DNA of 6,782 nucleotides, from the NCBI GenBank assembly GCA_002483395.1, contig DLHV01000071.1, positions 57,024 through 63,805 of the forward strand, read 5' to 3'. The notes under the pieces were generated by a model, which was given only the letters and a program-made list of their open reading frames with translations, was not told where the DNA came from and ran no database searches. Numbering within the stretch: the first letter of the stretch is position 1; each line of letters starts with the position of its first letter. The position numbers were made by a program, and so were the translations under genes. The DNA is from Chloracidobacterium sp. UBA7659 (GTDB lineage: Bacteria > Acidobacteriota > Blastocatellia > Pyrinomonadales > Pyrinomonadaceae). Of the stretch, positions 1 through 5,754 are shown piece after piece.

Positions 1-1013
1 GTCGCCGACCCGTCACGCGGGATCACGATATCCTGCGTTTCCCCGCCGCCGTCCGGCGTTAGCCTTACAGTAATATTTCTTGCACGGCCAACCGGCGTAA
101 AGCTCGCCTGGAAAAAACGGTAGCCACGGTAATCGAACGGGCGGTTCATTTGCACAAAAGCATCGTGCGTACCGGTTTCGTCCTTTATCGTGAAGTAAGT
201 CAGCCAGTCAATTGTATTGCTGACTCCGATCGGGCCTTCCTTTCTTATCAGCTTCTGCTGAATGTCGGTGCAGGTCACTTCGAACGGGAGCTGTTTCGTT
301 AGCTGGTTCGTGCGGTCAAGCTCGACGACGGTGTCCAAAGTGAGATTAGTGCTTTCTCCGGGCATTAGAGGCATTTGTCCGGTTGATCCCATCTGGGCCG
401 TAAGAAATCCACCGAGAAAGATCGTAAGGAGCGCTATGTGAACACAAACATAGGTGAAGCGGTTCCAGAGCCCGGATTGCGCGAAAACAAAAGTCTTGCC
501 GTTCTTCTCGGCGATCGAAGGTTTTCTCCAGCCGGCATTTCTCATCTCACTCGCGATTCGGCTGGCGATCTCGGTTTCTTCTCCTTCCATCGAGATGGAC
601 GCAGAGTAGCTTTGATCGCGTAGCCATCGGACCGGCACAGTCAGATTCGGTTTCGAGGCGAAAAGCCAGGTTTTGGGAAGGCGGTCGATAGTTGCCAAAA
701 TAATATTCAGCGACAGGACAGCGAGAAGTGCGTTGAAATACCAGGCATGATATATATCGAAGAACCCGAGCCAGCCGTACACCAAACGTTGCGACGGCGT
801 TAGCTGCGCAAAATATCGATCGAACCCATCGACGTTCTGCTGCATTAACAGCATGCCTATTAAACATGCGAGCCCAAGCGCAATCAACAGCCCGACGCCA
901 AAGCGAACCGAGCAAAGCAGTTTCAAGAAGCGCGACAGATATGACTCACTTTGCCGCTCGGTTGTAGGAGCCTTTGCGGGCACCTTTCTAATCGTTTCTT
1001 CCAATGTGGACAT
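1..1013 (-). CDS. resB: Cytochrome c biogenesis protein ResB (Ccs1), N-terminal part, runs off left edge
   Basis: ResB works with CcsA/ResC in System II cytochrome c maturation, moving heme across the cytoplasmic membrane and attaching it to CxxCH apocytochromes. About 337 residues are visible and the frame is still open at base 1, so the C-terminal part is missing. Visible membrane segments lie near residues 33-58, 90-110 and 187-206. Family-like features are the DIYHAWYFNALL stretch at the second helix (about 86-97), a histidine entering the third helix (H192, VHIALL), and the hallmark NRPFDYRGYRFFQASF (290-305) in the periplasmic domain. The start is the ATG at 1013-1011. No clear Shine-Dalgarno precedes it and the frame stays open upstream, so an upstream TTG or GTG is possible. 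It is divergent from the multiheme genes; a ccsA/resC partner would be expected off the left edge. Family identity is strong; the exact start is uncertain. Confidence 0.9.
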   Translation of the reverse strand, partial: MSTLEETIRKVPAKAPTTERQSESYLSRFLKLLCSVRFGVGLLIALGLACLIGMLLMQQNVDGFDRYFAQLTPSQRLVYGWLGFFDIYHAWYFNALLAVLSLNIILATIDRLPKTWLFASKPNLTVPVRWLRDQSYSASISMEGEETEIASRIASEMRNAGWRKPSIAEKNGKTFVFAQSGLWNRFTYVCVHIALLTIFLGGFLTAQMGSTGQMPLMPGESTNLTLDTVVELDRTNQLTKQLPFEVTCTDIQQKLIRKEGPIGVSNTIDWLTYFTIKDETGTHDAFVQMNRPFDYRGYRFFQASFTPVGRARNITVRLTPDGGGETQDIVIPRDGSA

Positions 1014-1262
1014 ATGCAATATTACGTTATACGCTGATCCAGACCTCAAATGAGATGATACTTTCTCGAATGCAACAGTGGCAATCACTATGCCGAAGAT
1101 ACGCGCATGGAAAATGTCCCGAATTCCGTAGGTTAAACCTTTGGAGCCAATCAATTGACCTGTAATTGGTTAAATCGATCTTTTGCTCGAAACCGCGAAT
1201 AAGTTCTCATTTGCGCCGTGGATTTTTTCACGTAAATATATCAATCCGCTAACGGCTCTTGG

Positions 1263-1278
1263 TGTGACTCGCATCACA
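1263..1278. promoter_or_regulatory. CRP/FNR-family operator (CRP-type palindrome)
   Basis: The site reads TGTGA-CTCGCA-TCACA, a perfect match to both half-sites of the CRP-type consensus TGTGA-N6-TCACA. Its centre (1270.5) is 76 bp before the ATG of the first nonaheme gene. A -10-like TAACAT at 1300-1305 would place a start site near 1312, exactly 41.5 bp from the operator centre, which is the class II activator geometry. Many anaerobe regulators of the CRP/FNR superfamily use such sites, so the ligand cannot be deduced. Confidence 0.6.
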
Positions 1279-1299
1279 TCCTTTTTGCAGGCCCTGGAG

Positions 1300-1305
1300 T
1301 AACAT
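1300..1305 (+). promoter_or_regulatory. Possible -10 element of a CRP-type class II promoter
   Basis: TAACAT lies at the distance from the CRP-type palindrome expected for class II activation, with transcription predicted near 1312. No -35 hexamer is needed in that arrangement and none is obvious. A difficulty is that AGGAGG at 1311-1316 would then sit at the extreme 5' end of the transcript, so either the motif is not used for translation or the real start site lies further upstream. Confidence 0.3.
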
Positions 1306-1320
1306 ATCACAGGAGGATTT

Positions 1321-1350
1321 TTGTCCGCCTTATCGGCTCGTGGGAAATGA
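1321..1350 (+). other. Possible nine-codon leader ORF overlapping the cytochrome start
   Basis: A strong Shine-Dalgarno, AGGAGG (1311-1316), is 30 nt from the ATG at 1347, too far to serve it. Four bases after it is a TTG that opens a nine-codon frame (TTG-encoded start, then SALSARGK) ending at TGA 1348-1350, so its stop overlaps the cytochrome ATG in an ATGA arrangement. This could couple translation of the downstream gene. It is sequence geometry only and could be chance. Confidence 0.25.
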
Positions 1351-2552
1351 AAAACTATCGTCTAGCCAAAATCTCGAGTGTTCGCATAGCCGCGATCGCT
1401 CTTTTTGTTTGCATCGGGGTTACCGGATTATTTTATCCGAAAGCAGTTTCCGGTACAAATGGTATGGAGACGGCTGAGATGTCACCCACACCGCGTCCGA
1501 GGGCGAATCGAAGCAAACGCCCGGCCCGTTACTCGCAATTTCAGCACGACGTAAAGGCACACCGCATGGAATGCGGAAGTTGTCACAAGTTTCCTTCCGC
1601 AAACTGGCAAAAGGTTCGCACCGGCAGCGATGCCTTTCCGGATATTACAGATTATCCGCGTCACGAATCATGCCTTAACTGCCACAAGCAGCAGTTTTTC
1701 AAAGGAACGCCGCCGAAGGTCTGTTCGATTTGTCATACCAACCCTTCGCCGCGTGACAGTTCCCGGCATCCGTTCCCGAATCCACGAGAGATCTTCGACC
1801 AGTCGCCGAAAGGCAAAAAGGCTGAGTCGGATTTTGTCGTCGGCTTCCCGCACGACAAGCATATCGAGATTGTTTCGAGCCACAATAAAGCGGCTGTTAG
1901 ATTCGAGCTGGCGGCATTTTCCCGTTCGTCGGAACGCCGCCTAGCCGAAGAAAGCTGCTCAGTGTGTCATCAAACCTATAAGCCACAAGGCGATTCGAAA
2001 GATGAATACTTGACCGCGCCGCCCCCTAAACTCGGCGATGCCTTTTGGCTGAAGAAGGGGACGTTTAAGACAGCACCGGTCGGCCATACGACGTGTTTCA
2101 CATGCCATTCGGCGGAGAGCGGCATCCTGCCGGCACCGGAGAATTGTGCGGCGTGTCATCAACTTAAACCGGCCCAACCCAAAGCGGATTTTGACGACAA
2201 GACTGCTGCTGCAATGAAAATTGACGACAAAAGAATGATGGACTCGTGGCGCCGCCGCGATTCGTCGGGCAAGTTTCAGCACGAGTTCGTGGCCCATGTC
2301 GATTCCAGTTGCTCAACATGTCATAACGTATTAACAATAAATACGGCCGATCCGCTGACCAAGAAGGTCAGCATTTCAGCGTGTGCCGTTTGTCATGCGA
2401 CGGCGACCTCGGATGACGGGGGCGTGCTGAATTTTGAGACCGACTTACGCAAGGCGAATGCGACGTTTCAATGCGTAAAATGCCACATCACATTCGGCAA
2501 ACTGCCGATCCCCGAATCACATTCGGCGGCTATAGCGGCTGCGGGTAAATAA
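1347..2552 (+). CDS. Nonaheme cytochrome c, three tandem c7-like triheme modules
   Basis: This predicted exported electron-carrier cytochrome has 401 residues. A basic N-terminus and a hydrophobic stretch (about 12-30) form a signal peptide or uncleaved anchor, followed by a Pro/Arg-rich linker (about 46-62). Nine CxxCH heme sites start at residues 76, 109, 126, 204, 250, 267, 322, 346 and 376. Each group of three is preceded by an F-x-H...H element likely to supply distal ligands (FQHDVKAH 65-72, FPHDKH 167-172, FQHEFVAH 310-317), as in cytochrome c7 domains. A longer segment (131-203) separates hemes 3 and 4. No lipobox and no catalytic domain are visible, so an electron-transfer role is inferred from the hemes. 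The gene is 15 bp upstream of a paralogue with the same heme plan, probably in one operon. The ATG at 1347 has only a weak Shine-Dalgarno (GGGA), but no in-frame ATG, GTG or TTG lies in the 84 bases upstream. Specific physiological partner unknown. Confidence 0.88.
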   Translation: MKNYRLAKISSVRIAAIALFVCIGVTGLFYPKAVSGTNGMETAEMSPTPRPRANRSKRPARYSQFQHDVKAHRMECGSCHKFPSANWQKVRTGSDAFPDITDYPRHESCLNCHKQQFFKGTPPKVCSICHTNPSPRDSSRHPFPNPREIFDQSPKGKKAESDFVVGFPHDKHIEIVSSHNKAAVRFELAAFSRSSERRLAEESCSVCHQTYKPQGDSKDEYLTAPPPKLGDAFWLKKGTFKTAPVGHTTCFTCHSAESGILPAPENCAACHQLKPAQPKADFDDKTAAAMKIDDKRMMDSWRRRDSSGKFQHEFVAHVDSSCSTCHNVLTINTADPLTKKVSISACAVCHATATSDDGGVLNFETDLRKANATFQCVKCHITFGKLPIPESHSAAIAAAGK

Positions 2553-2567
2553 TCTTTTTTTAAGGGT

Positions 2568-3449
2568 ATGCCGGAAAAAATGAAAACTCGTTGGCGAGCG
2601 AAGCTAAACTCGATCTCCGCTCTCCGTCTAGTTGAAGCTTTTGTTTTGCTTTGCGGAATTATGTTGTTCGGTTACGCATTGGTAGCGGGTTTCGCCGTTG
2701 TAAATGAGCCATTTTCGGAATCGGAGCCGGTTATGCCGGCCGAAACGCAAGACAAGGATTACTCTCGATTTACACATAATAACCAGTTTCACTCGCGACT
2801 GCCCTGTTTGTTATGTCATCGTCGTGACGATAATTCGGCCCGAATGAAATTTCCGGGAAAGCCCGATCATCTCCCTTGTGCGGGGTGCCACTCACTTCAG
2901 CTCTCCGATCCATCGAGCCCGATCTGTACGATCTGTCATACAAATCCACAGACCGGTGCGATGAAGCGTTTTCCCACGCTACGCAGCTTCGGCGTTAGGT
3001 TCGACCACTCCAGGCATAAACGAGCGAACTGTGTGACGTGCCATAAATCGGAAGGTCGGGGCATCGTAAGATCGATCCCGTCGGGTTCGTCGGCACACGT
3101 TACTTGTTTCCAGTGTCACACGGCAAATTCATCATTTTCTATGTCGTCTTGTAACGTTTGCCACAAACCGGGGCGTCTCGTTCGTACCCCGGAATCGGCA
3201 AAGGCGTTTCGGGTCGGTTTCAGTCACGCGAAACACGCGGCAAATACGAACAGGAACTGTAGCACCTGCCATACAGTTCGGTCAGGTGCCGCACGCGGCC
3301 GACAAATGACGGCCCCGCTGGCCTCAATGCACTTTGCGCCTCAGCAAACTCAAAGCTGTTCGAGTTGCCATAATGGTAAAAGGGCATTTGGCCCGGACGA
3401 TTTTGTTAACTGTAAGCGCTGCCATCAAAGCAGTACATTTAAGTTTTGA
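2568..3449 (+). CDS. Second nonaheme cytochrome c, c7-like modules, paralogue of preceding gene
   Basis: A 293-residue multiheme cytochrome with an N-terminal hydrophobic helix (about 21-45) that could be a signal anchor; no lipobox. Nine CxxCH sites start at residues 80, 104, 120, 155, 180, 195, 231, 264 and 282. As in the upstream gene, three F-x-H...H elements (FTHNNQFH 68-75, FDHSRH 145-150, FSHAKH 218-223) each precede three hemes, giving three compact triheme modules. CHNGKRAFG (267-275) between the last two hemes is typical of Cytochrome_C7-type domains. Shared local signatures with the upstream protein, such as CxICHTNP at heme 3 and CF-x-CH at heme 5, indicate common ancestry, but this copy is about 108 residues shorter, mainly through tighter spacing. 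The likely role is periplasmic electron relay. Start choice is open: ATG at 2568 has AAGGG almost touching it, while the in-frame ATG at 2580 (residue 5) is 13 bases from it. Confidence 0.88.
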   Translation: MPEKMKTRWRAKLNSISALRLVEAFVLLCGIMLFGYALVAGFAVVNEPFSESEPVMPAETQDKDYSRFTHNNQFHSRLPCLLCHRRDDNSARMKFPGKPDHLPCAGCHSLQLSDPSSPICTICHTNPQTGAMKRFPTLRSFGVRFDHSRHKRANCVTCHKSEGRGIVRSIPSGSSAHVTCFQCHTANSSFSMSSCNVCHKPGRLVRTPESAKAFRVGFSHAKHAANTNRNCSTCHTVRSGAARGRQMTAPLASMHFAPQQTQSCSSCHNGKRAFGPDDFVNCKRCHQSSTFKF

Positions 3450-3491
3450 TTGGTCACACCGCGTAAAATTCCGCAGTGCCGTGAAGATTGT

Positions 3492-3517
3492 CGAACACTT
3501 GTGTTTGTTCCGGAACA
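3492..3517. promoter_or_regulatory. Paired palindromes, candidate enhancer-binding protein site
   Basis: Two overlapping inverted repeats share a GAACA/TGTTC half-site. CGAACAC-TT-GTGTTTG (3492-3507) has one mismatch in a seven-base arm, and TGTTCCGGAACA (3506-3517) is a perfect 12-base palindrome. Their centres lie about 93 and 82 bp upstream of the start site predicted from the sigma-54 promoter, a normal position for binding by a sigma-54 activator. The protein that binds is not known. Confidence 0.5.
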
Positions 3518-3565
3518 CATATGTATTGATGTCCAATAAATACAGGCACTTACATGGATAGAATC

Positions 3566-3581
3566 TTGGCACGGCGGTTGC
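3566..3581 (+). promoter_or_regulatory. Sigma-54 (RpoN) promoter, -24/-12
   Basis: TTGGCACG-GCGG-TTGC matches the RpoN consensus TTGGCACG-N4-TTGC at every defined position, with the GG and GC dinucleotides exactly 12 bases apart. Transcription would begin near 3593, leaving a leader of about 58 bases with AGGAGA at 3640-3645 before the ATG at 3651. Such promoters depend strictly on an ATP-hydrolysing enhancer-binding protein, so the monoheme gene, and perhaps the NapC-like gene after it, would respond to a dedicated signal. Confidence 0.7.
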
Positions 3582-3639
3582 GGTTATTGATGGTGACGAG
3601 CCCGTACTATATAGACCGGCGGGTTCAATATTTGGGTTT

Positions 3640-3645
3640 AGGAGA
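3640..3645 (+). promoter_or_regulatory. Ribosome binding site of the monoheme cytochrome gene
   Basis: AGGAGA is five bases before the ATG at 3651 and fixes that start. It is the only well-placed strong Shine-Dalgarno next to an annotated ATG in the window. Confidence 0.75.
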
Positions 3646-3650
3646 AAGAC

Positions 3651-3989
3651 ATGACCATCAATCGAATTAAATTATTTGCGATTATACTTTTCGTGGCCCC
3701 ATTGCTCGCTGTAATAGCTTTCAAGGTAACGCCTACAACGGTACGAGCCACCACTTCGGAAGATCCTGCTGTTACATATAAAGCGAAGTGTGCGATGTGC
3801 CACACGGCAAAAGCTGAGAAGAACTTTGACCCGGCAAAGGCGGATGAAGACCTTGCGCAGATCATTTTGAAAGGCAAGAAGGGTGAGAAACCGCCGCCAA
3901 TGCCAGGATTTGAGACAAAAGGCATGACTGCGGACGAAGCAAAAGCCCTGGTCACTTATATGAAAGCGCTGCGGGCGCCGGCAAATTGA
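3651..3989 (+). CDS. Small monoheme class I cytochrome c
   Basis: A 112-residue secreted cytochrome, probably a soluble periplasmic electron shuttle. Residues 1-33 form a signal peptide (basic start, hydrophobic 9-24) with a plausible cleavage after V-R-A (31-33). The mature domain of about 79 residues has one CxxCH site (CAMCH, 47-51) near its N-terminus. It ends in the usual C-terminal helix of class I cytochromes (TADEAKALVTYMKALR, 93-108). The axial methionine is probably M84 in PPPMPGF, with M92 a less likely choice. Size and layout fit the cytochrome_CBB3 / c6-like group. It has its own sigma-54 type promoter and lies 142 bp upstream of the NapC/NirT-type gene, suggesting it could receive electrons from that quinol oxidase-like protein. 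The link is by position only. Confidence 0.88.
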   Translation: MTINRIKLFAIILFVAPLLAVIAFKVTPTTVRATTSEDPAVTYKAKCAMCHTAKAEKNFDPAKADEDLAQIILKGKKGEKPPPMPGFETKGMTADEAKALVTYMKALRAPAN

Positions 3990-4040
3990 ACCACTGAGCT
4001 TACGGTTCCGGAGCCCCAGAGCTATGGCCGCCCCGACTTA

Positions 4041-4071
4041 CGATTCGGAATTACCGAAAGGCAGCGAATCG
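4041..4071 (+). other. Inverted repeat in the leader before the NapC-like gene
   Basis: CGATTCG (4041-4047) and CGAATCG (4065-4071) form a perfect seven-base stem around a 17-base loop. An alternative stem, TTCGG (4044-4048) with CCGAA (4054-4058), overlaps the left arm and cannot form at the same time. No T-tract follows, so it is not an intrinsic terminator. It could be a protein-binding site or a small leader structure, or chance. Confidence 0.25.
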
Positions 4072-4131
4072 AAAACGGGTGGCCTTCGTTTATTTTGGCG
4101 AAATTCTCGACGATAATAGTTTTGTGACGAA

Positions 4132-5754
4132 ATGAAGGACAAGAACGTGGAAAAGGAAACAAAATACTCAGCGTCGATACACGAGACGGCGGGCGGGACG
4201 CCGAGGCCGAGCCTGTTTCGAAACTATATCAGCTATTTCGGATTGGCGATCGTTGGAGCGAGCGTGACGTCTTTTATACTGCTCTTGCTGATCGAATTTA
4301 CCAGTCCCAGTGAAAATCCCTATACTGGCTTGATCACGTTTATCGCGATACCTACCATCGTAATGGTGGGACTTTTCATAACGGGCGTCGGTTTGTTTTG
4401 GGAAAGACGCCGGCGTCTGAGTATGACCGAAGCTCAGATCGCCGCATTTCCCGTGATCGATTTAAACAACCCGAGGAGACGCAGGGCATTAATTGTGTTC
4501 ATGGGCGTCTCGTTCATCTTTCTATTCGCCAGCGCGTTCGTAAGCTATCGAGCGTTCGAATACACCGAATCTGTCACCTTCTGCGGCCAGACTTGCCATG
4601 TACCGATGAAGCCGGAATTCACGTCCTATCTGGCCGGCGCTCATGCGCGCGTGCGCTGTGTTGATTGTCATGTAGGTGGTGGTGCCGGTTGGTACGTTCG
4701 CTCAAAGCTGTCCGGTGCATATCAGCTTTATTCCGTGACCTTTAACCAGTATTCAAGACCCATAGGCTCACCCGTTCATAACCTCCGTCCGGCGCCCGAA
4801 ACCTGTGAACAGTGTCACTGGCCGGAGAAGTTCTTTGGCGCTCAGATGAAGGTCTTCAACCGTTATGGCTATGACGAACACAATACTCTGCGCGAACGGC
4901 GGATGCTGATCAACGTCGGCGGCGGCAGTCCTAAGGCCGGGCAGGTTACCGGCATCCACTGGCACATGAACATCGCGAATGAAGTCACTTATATTGCGAC
5001 CGACGAGCAGCGTCAGGTAATTCCCTGGGTGCGGATCAAAGATAAGGACGGTAACGTCACTGAGTATAATTATCGCTTCAAGCCGTTAGCTCCCGATCAG
5101 ATCGAGGGCACAAGCAAGCGCAAGATGGACTGTGTTGATTGTCATAATCGCCCCGCACACATCTATCAGCCACCGGACGTGGCAGTAGACGAGGCTTTCG
5201 TCGCCGGCAAATTGGATGCTTCGTTACCGTTTCTCAAGCGTAAAGCTGTCGAGGTTCTCAGTGGCAAATACGAAAACACGCAGCAGGCATTAGATGCGAT
5301 CGATAAAGGCCTGAACGAGTTCTACCAAACGAAATACCAAGACGTTTACTCACAGAAGCAGGAGGCGATCAAGGGCGCGGTCTCAGAAATTCAACGCATC
5401 TATCAGACTTTCTTTTTCCCTGAAATGAAGACCGACTGGGAGACCCATCCGAACAATATCGGCCATCTCCATTCACAAGGGTGTTTTCGCTGTCATGACG
5501 GCCAGCATTTCAGTCCTGCCGGCAAAGTCATCAGCAATGACTGCAACATCTGCCACACCACGATTTACGACTCGGCCGGGCCGCCTGAGAGGAATGTAGT
5601 CACCGGTCCTTTCCAACATCCTGTCGATTTGGGCTCACTTGCCGCTCACAAATGCGATTATTGCCATAGAGCGGACAAGCCATTCAAACATCCGATCAAT
5701 CTTGGTGACATCTCGATGTTTCAGTGTGTAGCGTGTCACCCGAGAAATCAGTGA
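4132..5754 (+). CDS. NapC/NirT-type inner-membrane octaheme cytochrome c, ImcH-like
   Basis: Likely a menaquinol-oxidising, membrane-anchored cytochrome that passes electrons to periplasmic carriers. The 540-residue protein has three helices (about 33-55, 66-90 and 118-138), with arginine-rich cytoplasmic segments (91-95, 115-118) after the second and before the third. A NapC/NirT-type domain follows, then a further multiheme region. Heme sites are CGQTCH (151-156, CxxxCH) and seven CxxCH at 176, 225, 334, 451, 471, 508 and 532. CGQTCHVPMKPEF (151-163) is the typical first heme segment of this family. Three N-terminal helices, a NapC/NirT domain and seven canonical motifs recall Geobacter ImcH, but orthology is inferred from memory. 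A charged, probably helical linker (about 350-430) separates hemes 4 and 5. The ATG at 4132 has no Shine-Dalgarno. The in-frame GTG at 4147 (residue 6) has AAGGA at 4135-4139 with a seven-base gap and may be the true start. A GATAAT at 4112-4117 could be a -10 element. Confidence 0.87.
   Translation: MKDKNVEKETKYSASIHETAGGTPRPSLFRNYISYFGLAIVGASVTSFILLLLIEFTSPSENPYTGLITFIAIPTIVMVGLFITGVGLFWERRRRLSMTEAQIAAFPVIDLNNPRRRRALIVFMGVSFIFLFASAFVSYRAFEYTESVTFCGQTCHVPMKPEFTSYLAGAHARVRCVDCHVGGGAGWYVRSKLSGAYQLYSVTFNQYSRPIGSPVHNLRPAPETCEQCHWPEKFFGAQMKVFNRYGYDEHNTLRERRMLINVGGGSPKAGQVTGIHWHMNIANEVTYIATDEQRQVIPWVRIKDKDGNVTEYNYRFKPLAPDQIEGTSKRKMDCVDCHNRPAHIYQPPDVAVDEAFVAGKLDASLPFLKRKAVEVLSGKYENTQQALDAIDKGLNEFYQTKYQDVYSQKQEAIKGAVSEIQRIYQTFFFPEMKTDWETHPNNIGHLHSQGCFRCHDGQHFSPAGKVISNDCNICHTTIYDSAGPPERNVVTGPFQHPVDLGSLAAHKCDYCHRADKPFKHPINLGDISMFQCVACHPRNQ

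Larger units (their letters stand above)
1014..1346. other. Divergent intergenic region between resB and the first nonaheme cytochrome
   Basis: This 333-bp spacer has no convincing gene. It is AT-rich in places. Besides the CRP-type palindrome, it has a short inverted repeat AGGTT-A-AACCT (1130-1140), a CCAAT/ATTGG pair (1147-1151 and 1165-1169), and a GGTTAAA direct repeat (1131-1137 and 1168-1174). It must hold the promoters for both divergent transcripts. I could not place a convincing -35/-10 pair for resB. Confidence 0.7.
3450..3650. other. Regulatory spacer before the monoheme cytochrome gene
   Basis: This 201-bp gap separates the nonaheme pair from the downstream genes. It contains two adjacent palindromes, a sigma-54 type promoter and a good ribosome binding site. 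I see no convincing rho-independent terminator after 3449, so read-through from the nonaheme genes is possible alongside the internal promoter. Confidence 0.6.

Noticed and set aside
547..915. Minus-strand open frame inside the resB region, 122 codons
   Set aside because: It lies in a different frame of the resB coding strand, has no recognisable domain, and the resB frame with its membrane helices and hallmark motif explains the stretch.
853..1053. Plus-strand open frame of 66 codons opposite the resB start
   Set aside because: Antisense to the resB N-terminus, with low-complexity content and no supporting ribosome binding site.
1130..1174. Short inverted and direct repeats (AGGTT-A-AACCT, CCAAT/ATTGG, GGTTAAA twice) as operators
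   Set aside because: Arms of five to seven bases in AT-rich DNA are expected by chance and match no regulator consensus I recognise.
1630..1944. Plus-strand open frame of 104 codons within the first nonaheme gene
   Set aside because: Arginine/serine-rich out-of-frame reading of the cytochrome gene, whose own frame contains nine CxxCH motifs.
3587..3613. Sigma-70-like TTGATG and TATATA before the monoheme gene
   Set aside because: The spacer is only 15 bases and the -35 match is partial, while the neighbouring sigma-54 motif is a full match with correct spacing.
3990..4020. GAACC/GGTTC inverted repeat after the monoheme gene as a terminator
   Set aside because: Five-base stem, 11-base loop and no T-tract, so not a credible intrinsic terminator.
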